Assembly (NCBI RefSeq): GCF_900101475.1
Contig: NZ_FMZV01000012.1
Location: forward strand, 88,972 to 152,971
DNA: 64,000 bases
DNA from: Ruegeria marina
GTDB lineage: Bacteria > Pseudomonadota > Alphaproteobacteria > Rhodobacterales > Rhodobacteraceae
Reading direction: 5' to 3'
Part shown: positions 7,685 to 16,205 of the stretch, piece after piece
Layout of the letters: each line of letters opens with the position of its first letter
Numbering within the stretch: position 1 is the first letter of the stretch
Program-made: the position numbers and the translations under genes
The notes under the pieces: generated by a model
Seen by the model: only the letters and a program-made list of their open reading frames with translations
The model's database searches: none
What the model was told of the DNA's origin: nothing

Positions 7685-7888
7685 ATGGAAACGCGAAAAA
7701 GATCGGTCGTAAAGGCGGTTGTCTGGAACCTGATGGGTCTTGTCACAATGACCCTGGTGGGGCTTGCGGCAACCGGGTCCGCCGCCATCGGCGGCACGCT
7801 GGCGCTGGTGAACACGGCGCTGGGCTTCACCCTATACCTTGTCTACGAGCGCATCTGGGCCGGTATCCGCTGGGGCCGCCATGTCTGA
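7685..7888 (+). CDS. DUF2061 small membrane protein (67 aa)
   Basis: The product METRKRSVVKAVVWNLMGLV contains two predicted transmembrane helices, about residues 8-28 and 33-53 (AAIGGTLALVNTALGFTLYL), and ends in the YERIWAGIRWG motif typical of DUF2061 proteins. AGGAGG lies 6-7 bases before the ATG. The last eight bases overlap the start of the desaturase gene (ATGTCTGA), so the two products are almost certainly co-translated and may interact in the inner membrane. The family has no established biochemical function. Confidence 0.8.
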   Translation: METRKRSVVKAVVWNLMGLVTMTLVGLAATGSAAIGGTLALVNTALGFTLYLVYERIWAGIRWGRHV

Positions 7889-8783
7889 GCCGCGCCTGCC
7901 AAACAGCCCCGAATGGGGCACCTTCGCGCTGATCCTCGGCTGCTACGCCGCCTGGCTCGTGGCCGTCTTCTGGCTGGCGGACCTGTCGCTCTGGCTCGCG
8001 GTGCCGGTGATGGGCCTGGTGGCAGCGCTGCATTCCTCGCTGACGCACGAGGCGCTGCACGGCCACCCGTTCCGCTTCCGTTGGCTGAACGAGGCGCTGA
8101 TGGCGCTGCCGCTGACCTTGTGCATCCCCTACAACCGGTTCCGCGACCTGCACCTCGCCCATCACCAGGACGCCAACCTGACCGACCCCTATGACGATCC
8201 CGAAAGCAATTACCTGGACCCCGCTGTCTGGTCGCGTCTGCCCGGCTGGCAACGGCGCCTCTACGCGATGAACAACACGCTGATGGGGCGCATGGCGCTG
8301 GGCCCGCTGATCGGGCAGGTGACGTTCTTCCGCGACGAAGGACGCGGCGCGCTGCGCGGCGACCGCGACATCCTGCTCGCCTGGGCCCTGCACCTGCCGG
8401 GCATGGCGGCGGTGCTCTGGGTTGTGTGGCTGTCGCCCATGCCGGTCTGGGCCTTCGTGCTGTCGGTCTATATCGGTCTTGGCCTGCTCAAGATCCGCAC
8501 CTTCCTGGAACATCGCGCGCATGAGAAATCCCGCGCCCGCACGGTGGTGATCGAGGACCGCGGGCCGTTGGCCTTCCTGTTTCTCAACAACAACTACCAC
8601 GTGGTGCATCACATGAACCCCGGCGCGTCCTGGTACGCGCTGCCCGCGCTCTACCGCGCCGGCAAGGACCGCTACCTGGCCTGCAACGAGGGCTACTGCT
8701 ACCGCTCCTATGCCGAGGTATTCCGCCGCTATTTCTGGCGCGCCAAGGACCCGGTGCCGCATCCCTTCTGGCCAAATTCCTGA
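7881..8783 (+). CDS. Membrane fatty acid desaturase family protein (300 aa)
   Basis: Three histidine clusters of the membrane desaturase/hydroxylase superfamily are present: THEALHGH (about residue 54), HLAHHQ (about 90) and NNYHVVHHMNP (about 238). They form the di-iron site on the cytoplasmic face. Four hydrophobic helices flank them. Length and spacing fit FA_desaturase proteins such as omega-type lipid desaturases. Related enzymes act on carotenoids or alkanes, so the substrate is not certain. The gene is translationally coupled to the DUF2061 membrane protein and lies divergent from an XRE regulator. Confidence 0.85.
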   Translation: MSEPRLPNSPEWGTFALILGCYAAWLVAVFWLADLSLWLAVPVMGLVAALHSSLTHEALHGHPFRFRWLNEALMALPLTLCIPYNRFRDLHLAHHQDANLTDPYDDPESNYLDPAVWSRLPGWQRRLYAMNNTLMGRMALGPLIGQVTFFRDEGRGALRGDRDILLAWALHLPGMAAVLWVVWLSPMPVWAFVLSVYIGLGLLKIRTFLEHRAHEKSRARTVVIEDRGPLAFLFLNNNYHVVHHMNPGASWYALPALYRAGKDRYLACNEGYCYRSYAEVFRRYFWRAKDPVPHPFWPNS

Positions 8784-8803
8784 TTTGAGGCCACAAGGAG
8801 CGC

Positions 8804-9706
8804 ATGAGCCTCTGGATTCCCGTCACCCTCGCCGCCGCGCTGTTTCAGACCGTTCGGTTCATGCTGCAAAAATCGCTGGCGACGGTGAAACTGTCGGCAA
8901 CCGGGGCAACCTTCGCCCGGTTTCTGTATTCGGCGCCGCTGGCGCTGGCTGCGCTGCTGATAGCCACCACTGCGGGCGGCCATGACCTGCCGCTGCTGGA
9001 CTTGCGGTTCTGGCTCTTCGCCGCCATCGGCGGCACCGCCCAGATCCTTGCCACAATCTGCGTGGTGGCGCTGTTCAAGCAGCGCAATTTCGCGGTCGGC
9101 ATTACCTTCAAGAAGACCGAGGTGATCCAGACCGCGATCGTCGGCTTCGTCATCCTGGGCGAGGGCGTGTCCTGGGGCGCCCTCGGTGCGATCCTGTTGG
9201 GGCTGGCGGCGGTGCTGGTCCTGTCCAGGGCGCCCGGCGGCAGCGGCGCCTGGTGGCGCCACCTGACCAACCGCGCCTCGCAACTTGGGCTGGGGTCGGG
9301 GGTGCTGTTCGCCTTTTCCGCGGTCAGCTACCGGGCGGCCTCGCTGGAACTGGGCGATATCGCCCCCTGGTTCCGGGCGCTGGTGACGCTTGCCGCAGTG
9401 GTGTCGTTCCAGCTGGTGTCGATGGCGCTCTGGCTCTGGGTGCGCGACCGGGCACAACTGGCTGCCGTCTGGGCCGCGCGAGATACAGCCGCCTTCGTCG
9501 GGCTGACCAGCCTCGGCGGGTCCTTTTGCTGGTTTTTCGCCTTCACCTTGCAGAACGCGGCCTATGTCAAGGCGCTAGGCCAGGTCGAGTTGCTCTTCAG
9601 CCTGATGGCCTCGATGCTGTTCTTCCGGGAAACCATAACAGGGCGCGAGATCGCCGGTATGGGATTGCTGGGCCTGTCGATCCTGGCGCTTGTGCTGACC
9701 ATCTGA
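8804..9706 (+). CDS. EamA/DMT superfamily transporter (300 aa)
   Basis: A hydrophobic protein with ten predicted transmembrane helices arranged as two EamA repeats (about 1-140 and 150-300). The repeat ends GEGVSWGALGAILLGLAAVLVL and FFRETITGREIAGMGLLGLS are typical of drug/metabolite exporters, where the last helix of each half follows a conserved Glu. AAGGAG precedes the ATG by a few bases. The 21-base gap from the desaturase gene suggests a common transcript. A twin pair of hairpin/GGAGTATTT elements lies behind it. The substrate cannot be predicted. Confidence 0.85.
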   Translation: MSLWIPVTLAAALFQTVRFMLQKSLATVKLSATGATFARFLYSAPLALAALLIATTAGGHDLPLLDLRFWLFAAIGGTAQILATICVVALFKQRNFAVGITFKKTEVIQTAIVGFVILGEGVSWGALGAILLGLAAVLVLSRAPGGSGAWWRHLTNRASQLGLGSGVLFAFSAVSYRAASLELGDIAPWFRALVTLAAVVSFQLVSMALWLWVRDRAQLAAVWAARDTAAFVGLTSLGGSFCWFFAFTLQNAAYVKALGQVELLFSLMASMLFFRETITGREIAGMGLLGLSILALVLTI

Positions 9707-9793
9707 CCAGAGGCTTCTGCGCCGGCGCCGGGTTTCTCCTGGCAGAAACCAGTTTGGGATTGGGCGGGCCGCGCGTCCCGCGCGGCGTCTTTT

Positions 9794-9840
9794 GCGAGGC
9801 CCTGCCTCGCGCTCCGGAGTATTTGTGACCAGAAAGAAGC
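9794..9840 (+). repeat. Bipartite hairpin/GGAGTATTT element, copy 2 (plus strand)
   Basis: Hairpin GCGAGGC-CCT-GCCTCGC (9794-9810), core GGAGTATTT (9816-9824) and tail CCAGAAAGAAGC (9829-9840). It lies 88 bases after the EamA stop codon in the same orientation. The sequence is nearly identical to copy 6 at 33542, including bases upstream of the hairpin. Confidence 0.75.
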
Positions 9841-9851
9841 CGCAGCGTTTT

Positions 9852-9914
9852 GGTTTCTTTCTGGTCAAAAATACTCCGGGGGAGTCGCCGTCAGGCGACG
9901 GGGGCAGAGCCCCC
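9852..9914 (-). repeat. Bipartite hairpin/GGAGTATTT element, copy 3 (minus strand)
   Basis: Read on the minus strand from the helicase stop codon: hairpin GGGGGC-TCT-GCCCCC (9914-9900), hairpin GTCGCC-TGAC-GGCGAC (9899-9884), core GGAGTATTT (9877-9869) and a tail resembling CCAGAAAGAAAC (9863-9852). It faces copy 2 head-on, so each of the two convergent genes has its own copy. The pair forms a long inverted repeat with an 11-base centre. Confidence 0.75.
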
Positions 9915-9929
9915 TGAAACGGTGCCGGA

Positions 9930-11348
9930 TTATCCTGCCCGGCGTTCCTCGAAGCTCAGCGCAATGAAGCTGGGCAGATGGTCGCCCATGCCTACCACGC
10001 GCGCGCCGCGGTCCTCGTTCCGTTCGCGATTGCGTTTTTCTTCTTGCCGTGGGGGACGGTCTTGCTTTTCTTCGCTACGGGCGTCGCGCTTGTCCTCACG
10101 CGGTGCCTTGTCGGCGCGCTTTTCCGTGTCCCGCTGCGGTTTGTCGGACTTGCTCCTGCGATCGTCGCGGCGCGACTTGGTCTCCGGCAACTCTTCAAGC
10201 TTTACCGGATTTTCGAGACGCGGGATCTCCTTCTGGATCAGCTTTTCAATCGCATCGAGCGCCTTGTCGTCGCGCGGGATGCAGATGGTGATCGCCTTGC
10301 CGGCGCGTCCCGCACGGCCGGTGCGGCCAATCCTGTGCACATAATCCTCGGGGTGGCCGGGCACATCGAAATTGAACACATGGCTTACGCTGGGAATGTC
10401 GAGGCCGCGCGCGGCAACGTCCGAGGCCACCAGCAGGCGCACCTTGCCTTCGCGGAACCCGTCCAGTGTGCGGGTCCGCTGGCTCTGATCCAGATCGCCA
10501 TGGATCGGCGCCGCGTCATAACCGTATTTCTGCAACGACTTGGCGACGATATCCACATCCGACTTGCGGTTGCAGAAGATGATCGCGTTGGTGCATTTCT
10601 CGCCCTCGGCGTCGATCAGCGCCCGCAGAACGGCGCGTTTCTCGCTGGCCTCGCGGTCGCGGCGGCTGCCCTTGAACTGCACCACGCCCTGTTCGATGGT
10701 TTCCGACGCCGTCGCCTGGCGGGCCACCTCGATGCGCGCGGGCGCGCTGAGGAAGGTGTTGGTGATGCGTTCGATCTCGGGCGCCATGGTGGCCGAGAAG
10801 AACAGCGTCTGGCGGGTAAACGGCGTCAGGCTGAAGATGCGCTCGATATCGGGGATGAAGCCCATGTCGAGCATACGGTCCGCCTCGTCCACCACCATGA
10901 TCTGCACCCCGGTCAGCAGGAGCTTGCCGCGCTCGAAATGATCGAGCAACCGGCCCGGCGTGGCAATCAGCACGTCGACGCCCCGGTCGATCAGCGCATC
11001 CTGCTCCTTGAAGCTGACGCCGCCGATCAGGAGAGCCTTGGTCAGTTTCAAATGCTTGGTATAGGTGTCGAAGTTCTCGGCGACCTGCGCGGCCAGTTCC
11101 CGTGTCGGGCAGAGCACCAGGCTGCGCGGCATCCGGGCGCGGGCGCGGCCACGGGCCAGCAGGGTGATCATCGGCAGGGTAAAGCTTGCGGTCTTGCCGG
11201 TGCCGGTCTGGGCGATGCCCAGCACGTCTTTCCCTTCCAGAGCGGGAGGAATTGCGCCTGCCTGAATCGGGGTGGGGGTTTCGTAACCGGCTTCTTCTAC
11301 GGCCTTGAGGACCTTGGGATTCAGGTTCAGATCAGAAAATTTTGTCAT
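9930..11348 (-). CDS. DEAD-box ATP-dependent RNA helicase (472 aa)
   Basis: All helicase motifs are visible: Q motif YETPTPIQAGAIPPALEGKD, motif I AQTGTGKT, PTRELAAQ, TPGRLL, motif II VDEADRMLDMGF, motif III SATM, then IIFCNRKSDV, DVAARGLDIPSV and HRIGRTGRAG. The C-terminal 110 residues are a highly charged, probably disordered RNA-binding tail rich in Arg, Asp, Glu and Lys. This is the RhlE-like architecture, with roles in ribosome assembly or mRNA decay, often cold-induced. The ATG at 11348 begins MTKFSDLNL, the usual RhlE start. An in-frame GTG at 11375 would add nine residues and place the upstream hairpin within coding sequence. Confidence 0.92.
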   Translation of the reverse strand: MTKFSDLNLNPKVLKAVEEAGYETPTPIQAGAIPPALEGKDVLGIAQTGTGKTASFTLPMITLLARGRARARMPRSLVLCPTRELAAQVAENFDTYTKHLKLTKALLIGGVSFKEQDALIDRGVDVLIATPGRLLDHFERGKLLLTGVQIMVVDEADRMLDMGFIPDIERIFSLTPFTRQTLFFSATMAPEIERITNTFLSAPARIEVARQATASETIEQGVVQFKGSRRDREASEKRAVLRALIDAEGEKCTNAIIFCNRKSDVDIVAKSLQKYGYDAAPIHGDLDQSQRTRTLDGFREGKVRLLVASDVAARGLDIPSVSHVFNFDVPGHPEDYVHRIGRTGRAGRAGKAITICIPRDDKALDAIEKLIQKEIPRLENPVKLEELPETKSRRDDRRSKSDKPQRDTEKRADKAPREDKRDARSEEKQDRPPRQEEKRNRERNEDRGARVVGMGDHLPSFIALSFEERRAG

Positions 11349-11350
11349 GT

Positions 11351-11371
11351 GTGTCCGATATATGCGGACAC
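11351..11371 (-). promoter_or_regulatory. Hairpin abutting the helicase start codon
   Basis: On the minus strand GTGTCCG-CATATAT-CGGACAC forms a perfect 7-bp stem that ends two bases before the ATG at 11348. No purine-rich ribosome-binding site lies outside the stem, so the initiation region would be sequestered when it folds. The seven-base AU-rich loop and moderate stem are compatible with temperature- or helicase-dependent opening. If translation starts at the GTG at 11375, the hairpin lies within the frame instead. Confidence 0.4.
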
Positions 11372-11539
11372 TCACCGGGCCCGCGCGTCTGTCGTTTTGC
11401 CGGGCCCGTCATGGGCGCTGCGCCTGTCGGGCGCGCTACGGCTGAGCGGGGCATATCAAAAACCCCTGCCATCGTCAAATGTTGCATCTGCAGCACCGGA
11501 ATTCGCGCTCATTGTTGCGCATTGGCAAACGTCAATGGA

Positions 11540-12475
11540 TCAATCGGGGAACTGCTTCCGGGTTGCCGCCTCAAGGTCGAGGCGGCGCCGTTTCAGCATT
11601 CCGGCGGCCTCCAGGCGTGCGCGTCCTTCGGGTGAAACGGCGTTCATCTCGTCGAAGAAGGCACGCAGCCCGGCCTCGCCATCCGCCTCTTCGATGGAAC
11701 TCAGCAGCTCGTGCATGCTGATACCGCCCGCCTCGCGCGGGACATTGGGGGCCAGGTCCGGCCGGTACGAGCCCTTGGCGATGCGATAGCGGTAGGCGGA
11801 AATCCAGTGGCCCCAGTCGGCAGCGTGCCGGTGCAACAAGTCGACGCTGTCCAGCTCCACCTGACCTGGGTTCATCTCCTTGTTGCGAAAGATGTTGTGG
11901 ATGCGGAAATCGACCTTTTCCAGTCCGGTGCGTGCGATCACCTTGCCCGCCACATGGCTCATGAAGCCGCCTTTGACGAAGGCGCCGTAAGTGGGATAGA
12001 GCCGCCGTACCGTCTCGTCCCGCGCCGGTCCGCCGGGGATGAACGCCTTGTAAAGCGTGTCGTCACCGGCCAGGGCCTCGAGCGGGCGCATCCGGGCGCA
12101 CAGCACCTCGGGGCCGAACGCATCCAGAAGGCCGGCGAGCGGGGTTTCGGGCCAGATGAACTCGTCCACGTCGATATGCGCCAGCCAGTCCACCTCGGCA
12201 CGGTTATAGGCATGGCGCGCATTCATCGTCTGGCGGGCCTGGTGCTTGGCGGGGCGGGCCAGCTTGCGGCGGCTCCAATAGCTGTCGTCACAGGCCCAGA
12301 CCCGGATGCGCGGGTGCGCCTTGAGCCGGGCGAATACCGAAGGGTCGGGCTCGTCGAGATAGAGGTAGAGCCGGTGCGCGCCCAGTTCCAGGTGCCAGGC
12401 GGCGAACTGCTGGATATCGCGTTGGGGCGCCTTTACGGTCGCCACCACGCCCCAGGTCACGCCCTTGTCGCCCAT
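11540..12475 (-). CDS. Glycosyltransferase family 2-like protein, PF13704 type (311 aa)
   Basis: The N-terminus VVATVKAPQRDIQQFAAWHL and the later LGAHRLYLYLDEPDPS match the nucleotide-sugar side of GT-A enzymes of the Glyco_tranf_2_4 group. The metal-binding DxD motif appears as AHIDVDEFIWPE (about residue 97). HHTADWGHW-like and IHNIF elements further on (VDLLHRHAADWGHW) are typical of this family. Four such proteins occur in the window; this is the only one outside the 45-52 kb cluster. It has no membrane segments and its acceptor is unknown. It lies behind prfC on the same strand after a 52-base gap. Confidence 0.75.
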   Translation of the reverse strand: MGDKGVTWGVVATVKAPQRDIQQFAAWHLELGAHRLYLYLDEPDPSVFARLKAHPRIRVWACDDSYWSRRKLARPAKHQARQTMNARHAYNRAEVDWLAHIDVDEFIWPETPLAGLLDAFGPEVLCARMRPLEALAGDDTLYKAFIPGGPARDETVRRLYPTYGAFVKGGFMSHVAGKVIARTGLEKVDFRIHNIFRNKEMNPGQVELDSVDLLHRHAADWGHWISAYRYRIAKGSYRPDLAPNVPREAGGISMHELLSSIEEADGEAGLRAFFDEMNAVSPEGRARLEAAGMLKRRRLDLEAATRKQFPD

Positions 12476-12527
12476 GCCCGCTGTCCCTGTCCGTTGCCTG
12501 CCCGCGCAGCTTAGGGCAGGGCGCGGT

Positions 12528-14135
12528 TCAGGTCATCATCTCTTTGGTGGCGGTCAGCTTCAGTTCGGGGTAATCGCGCACCACGCGGTCGATATCCCAT
12601 TGCAGCCGGGTCAGGTAGACGATGTCGCCGTCGTGGTCATGGGCGATGTGCTGTTTGTTGGTGTTGACGAACCGGTCCAGCGCCGCCTTGTCGCCCGCCA
12701 CCCAGCGGGCCGAGGTGAATTGCGACCCGTCGAACCGCACCGGCAGCCCGTATTCCAGCTCGATCCGGCTGGCCAGAACCTCGAATTGCAGCGCGCCGAC
12801 GACGCCCACGATGAAGCCCGAGCCGATCATCGGCTTGAACACCTTGGCGGCGCCTTCCTCGGCGAATTGCATCAACGCCTTTTCCAGGTGCTTGGCCTTC
12901 ATCGGGTCGCCCGCGCGCACGCCCTGCAACAATTCCGGCGCGAACGAGGGGATGCCGGTCACCCGCAGCGCTTCGCCCTCGGTCAGCGTGTCGCCGATGC
13001 GCAATTGCCCGTGGTTGGGGATGCCGATGATGTCGCCAGCCCAGGCTTCCTCGGCCAGTTCCCGGTCCGAGGCGAGGAACAGCACCGGGTTCGAGATCGC
13101 CATTGGTTTCTTCGACCGCACATGCATCAGCTTCATGCCGCGCTGGAAATGGCCTGAGGCGAGCCGGACAAAGGCCACCCGGTCGCGATGCTTGGGGTCC
13201 ATGTTCGCCTGAACCTTGAAGACAAAGCCGGAAACCTTTGTCTCATCAGGGGAAATCTGCCTTGGCTCGGCGCTCTGCACCTGCGGTTCGGGGCCGTATT
13301 TCCCGATCCCCTCCATCAGTTCCTTGACCCCGAACGAGTTGATGGCCGAGCCGAACCAGATCGGCGTCATATGTCCTTCGAGCACCGCCTGCGGGTCGAG
13401 CGCGGGCAAGAGCTCGCGCGCCATCTCCAGTTCCTCGTGCAGCTTCTCCAGCAGGTGCGCGGGCACGTGCTGGGCCAGCTTGGGGTCGTCAAGCCCATTG
13501 ATTTCGATGCTCTCGGCGACCTTGTTGCGGTCGGCGCGGTCCATCAGCTCCAGCCGGTCGCGCAGGATGTCGTAACAACCGATGAAATCGCGGCCCTGGC
13601 CGATGGGCCAGCTTGCCGGGGTCACGTCGATGGCCAGCATTTCCTGGATCTCGTCAATGATCTCGAACGTGTCGCGGCTTTCGCGGTCCATCTTGTTGCA
13701 GAAAGTCAGGATCGGCAGGTCGCGCAGGCGGCAGACCTCGAACAGCTTCCGCGTCTGGCTCTCGACGCCCTTGGCGCCGTCGATCACCATCACCGCCGCA
13801 TCCACCGCCGTCAGTGTGCGATAGGTGTCCTCGGAGAAATCCGAGTGGCCGGGCGTGTCCACAAGATTGAACCGGAAGCTCTTGTAATCGAACGACATTG
13901 CCGAGGCCGAGACCGAGATGCCCCGGTCCTTTTCCATCTGCATGAAGTCCGACCGCGTGCGCCGCGCCTCTCCCTTGGCGCGCACCTGTCCGGCCATCTG
14001 GATCGCGCCGCCGAACAGCAGGAACTTTTCGGTCAGCGTGGTCTTGCCCGCATCCGGGTGCGAGATGATGGCGAAGGTGCGGCGCCGCGCGATCTCGGGC
14101 GGCAATACGGGGCGGTTCGAGGCGATATCCAACAT
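12528..14135 (-). CDS. prfC: Peptide chain release factor 3 (535 aa)
   Basis: RF3 is the GTPase that recycles RF1/RF2 from the ribosome after peptide release. The GTP-binding motifs are SHPDAGKTTLTEK (G1), DRGISVSASAMSF (G2 region), VDTPGHSDFSEDTYR (G3) and NKMDRESRD (G4). The rest shows the EF-G-like domain II and the RF3-specific C-terminal domain. The 535-residue length is standard. The ATG at 14135 (MLDIASNRPVLPPEIARRRT) fits family N-termini, while an upstream ATG at 14180 would add an unrelated 15-residue extension. Monocistronic context; highly confident. Confidence 0.96.
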   Translation of the reverse strand: MLDIASNRPVLPPEIARRRTFAIISHPDAGKTTLTEKFLLFGGAIQMAGQVRAKGEARRTRSDFMQMEKDRGISVSASAMSFDYKSFRFNLVDTPGHSDFSEDTYRTLTAVDAAVMVIDGAKGVESQTRKLFEVCRLRDLPILTFCNKMDRESRDTFEIIDEIQEMLAIDVTPASWPIGQGRDFIGCYDILRDRLELMDRADRNKVAESIEINGLDDPKLAQHVPAHLLEKLHEELEMARELLPALDPQAVLEGHMTPIWFGSAINSFGVKELMEGIGKYGPEPQVQSAEPRQISPDETKVSGFVFKVQANMDPKHRDRVAFVRLASGHFQRGMKLMHVRSKKPMAISNPVLFLASDRELAEEAWAGDIIGIPNHGQLRIGDTLTEGEALRVTGIPSFAPELLQGVRAGDPMKAKHLEKALMQFAEEGAAKVFKPMIGSGFIVGVVGALQFEVLASRIELEYGLPVRFDGSQFTSARWVAGDKAALDRFVNTNKQHIAHDHDGDIVYLTRLQWDIDRVVRDYPELKLTATKEMMT

Positions 14136-14237
14136 GAGCGCGCGTATATCAGGTTGCGCCGCCCGTGCAAGAATGCGCACGCGGCTTGCTGCATGGCGTG
14201 CCGGACGAAGGGCGGTCCATCCGGCGATCCAGCGGGC

Positions 14238-15284
14238 TCAGCGGTTGGTCGAGGCCCGTTTCAGGAGCGCAATGGCGTCCGGCCGGTCCAGCAGCCGCTT
14301 TGACACATCGATCCCGTGCCCGTCGCCGCGCCCGTGCTGGTCCAGCAGCAGGCGCACCTCTTCAAGCAGTTCCTCGGGCAGGGCGGGCCGGGTGCGCGGA
14401 TCCAGCAGCATGGTCTCGGCCGCGATCCCCTCGGCATAGATGATGTGGTGCCGGTCGAACAGAAGCTGAAAATAATCGACGAATCCGCCTTCCTGAACGA
14501 AGACCGTATCGCCGTTGACCAGGTGCCGCGCCTTTACCAGCAGTTCCGGCTGGCCTGCGCCGATCTCGTCGCGGCGCTGGTAGACGAACAGCCGGTGATC
14601 GGGGCTGACCACCAGATCGTTGTCGTTGTTCAGCGTACCGGCGCGGATCACGATGGGGGCGAAATCGCCCACCGCGCGCACCGTGCTCTGGCCGATCCAG
14701 CGCACCTGCTGCACCCCGTCGTCGCGGGTCAGCACCCGGTCGCCCACCTTCAGTTCCTCAATGGGCACCTGCGCGCCCGAGGCCAGCGTGATATGGGTGC
14801 CGCGCGTGAACGAGACACAGGCCACCTGCGCGAATTTCTGCCGTGCCCGCTCGCTGTCGATACCCACCAGCGTGTAATCGGTTCTGGCCGCCAGCGGCGC
14901 CAGCGGCAAGAGGTAGACATCGGCGATATGGCCGCTCGCGTCGACCTCGACCAGCACGATTGCGTCGGTGGTCATGCCGTCGGGGCTCATCAGGCTCAGC
15001 GCGCAATCCAGATGCACCGCATGGCCGGGCCGCCCGCATTCGGTATCCCCGGAGACCAGGAACGCGCCATCGGCCAGCACCTCCAGCCCCAGGCGGCGCA
15101 GCGGCGCGACAGGATCCAGGCCATAGACATCGTCCAGCATCAATTCGTCCATCGGCGCAATCTCGTCGCCCAGATTGGCGCCATTCGTCACCACGAAGGC
15201 GTCGGCGCGGTAAACGGGTACGGATTGGGCGGGCGCGTGTCTGGTCACGGGATCCAACGGAGGCTGCGGGGCAAGGTCTTTCAT
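14238..15284 (-). CDS. Hint (hedgehog/intein) domain-containing protein (348 aa)
   Basis: Residues 156-300 form a Hint domain. The block-A-like start is CVSFTRGTHITLASGAQVPI with candidate catalytic Cys156, followed by EELKVGDRVLTRDDGVQQVR and VVSPDHRLFVYQ, the block-B-like His region, and HIIYAEGI. In this family the Cys can attack the preceding bond and cleave or modify the N-terminal part. The first 155 residues have no recognised domain and no signal peptide. Hint_2 proteins are common in Roseobacters, often linked to secreted RTX proteins, but none is adjacent here. The start at 15284 (MKDLAPQPP) is chosen over an ATG at 15317. Divergent from the SDR gene. Confidence 0.75.
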   Translation of the reverse strand: MKDLAPQPPLDPVTRHAPAQSVPVYRADAFVVTNGANLGDEIAPMDELMLDDVYGLDPVAPLRRLGLEVLADGAFLVSGDTECGRPGHAVHLDCALSLMSPDGMTTDAIVLVEVDASGHIADVYLLPLAPLAARTDYTLVGIDSERARQKFAQVACVSFTRGTHITLASGAQVPIEELKVGDRVLTRDDGVQQVRWIGQSTVRAVGDFAPIVIRAGTLNNDNDLVVSPDHRLFVYQRRDEIGAGQPELLVKARHLVNGDTVFVQEGGFVDYFQLLFDRHHIIYAEGIAAETMLLDPRTRPALPEELLEEVRLLLDQHGRGDGHGIDVSKRLLDRPDAIALLKRASTNR

Positions 15285-15422
15285 GATCAATCTGAGTGGC
15301 TTCCGGCACAAGTGCAATCCATTCTGCCGCCAAAATGTGGCGGATCTCGGTCAGCCGGGTGGTGATCGCCGGGCATTTGGTGCTAACTCGGCGGCAACGA
15401 CACCATAGAGGGAGAACGGGAC

Positions 15423-16202
15423 ATGGATCTGGGTATCGCGGGCAAGAAGGCGCTGGTCTGCGCCTCGTCCAAAGGGCTGGGGCTGGGCTGCGCCCAGGCG
15501 CTGGCGGTCGCAGGCGTCGATCTGGTGATGAACGCGCGCGGCGCCGAGGCGCTGGAGGCTGCGGCGGAGGCGATCCGCGCGGCGCATGGGGTGACGGTCA
15601 CCACCGTCGCCTGTGACGTCACCGCCGAGGCGGGGCAGGCGCAGGTGATCGAGGCGGCCCAAGGCGTCGACATCCTGGTCACCAATGCAGGCGGCCCGCC
15701 GCCGGGCCTGTGGTCGGACTGGGATCGCGACGATTTCATCCGTGCGCTCGACGCCAACATGCTGACCCCGATCGCCTTCATGAAGGCGCTCCTGCCTGGC
15801 ATGATCGACAAGAGCTGGGGCCGGGTGGTCAACATCACCTCGCAATCGGTGCGCGCGCCGATCCCGGCGCTGGGCCTGTCGAATGCCGCCCGCACCGGGC
15901 TGACAGGCTATGTCGCCGGCACCTCGCGCCAGGTCGCGCCCTTTGGCGTGACGATCAACAACCTGCTGCCTGGCATCCACGCTACCGACCGCGCCAATGC
16001 GCTGGACGGCCCGGTGGCGCAGCAGAAGGGTATCAGCCTGGAAGAGGCGCGGGCCGAGCGCGCCGCCACCATTCCCGCTCGCCGCTACGGCACGTCCGAG
16101 GAATTCGGCGCCGCCTGTGCCTTTCTCTGCTCGCAGCATGCGGGCTTCATCGTCGGACAGAACCTGCTGCTCGACGGCGGCGGCACCAACCTGACGATGT
16201 GA
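15423..16202 (+). CDS. Atypical SDR protein lacking the catalytic YxxxK (259 aa)
   Basis: The cofactor motif ASSKGLGLG (about 15-23), NAGGPPPG and the serine motif NITSQSVRAP are present, so the fold is an SDR of the beta-ketoacyl reductase-like subgroup. At the position of the catalytic Tyr-x-x-x-Lys, however, the sequence reads LGLSNAARTGLTG. Tyr and Lys are replaced by Ser and Arg. Similar natural variants exist in a distinct SDR subfamily, so this is not evidence of a broken gene, but the usual proton relay is absent. It is followed after three bases by the AlkC-like gene, implying an operon. Substrate unknown. Confidence 0.8.
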   Translation: MDLGIAGKKALVCASSKGLGLGCAQALAVAGVDLVMNARGAEALEAAAEAIRAAHGVTVTTVACDVTAEAGQAQVIEAAQGVDILVTNAGGPPPGLWSDWDRDDFIRALDANMLTPIAFMKALLPGMIDKSWGRVVNITSQSVRAPIPALGLSNAARTGLTGYVAGTSRQVAPFGVTINNLLPGIHATDRANALDGPVAQQKGISLEEARAERAATIPARRYGTSEEFGAACAFLCSQHAGFIVGQNLLLDGGGTNLTM

Positions 16203-16205
16203 GGC

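Noticed and set aside
15423..16202. Pseudogene call for the SDR lacking YxxxK
   Set aside because: The frame is intact, the cofactor site is conserved and it is tightly packed with the next gene. The Ser/Arg variant occurs in a natural SDR subgroup as far as I recall.
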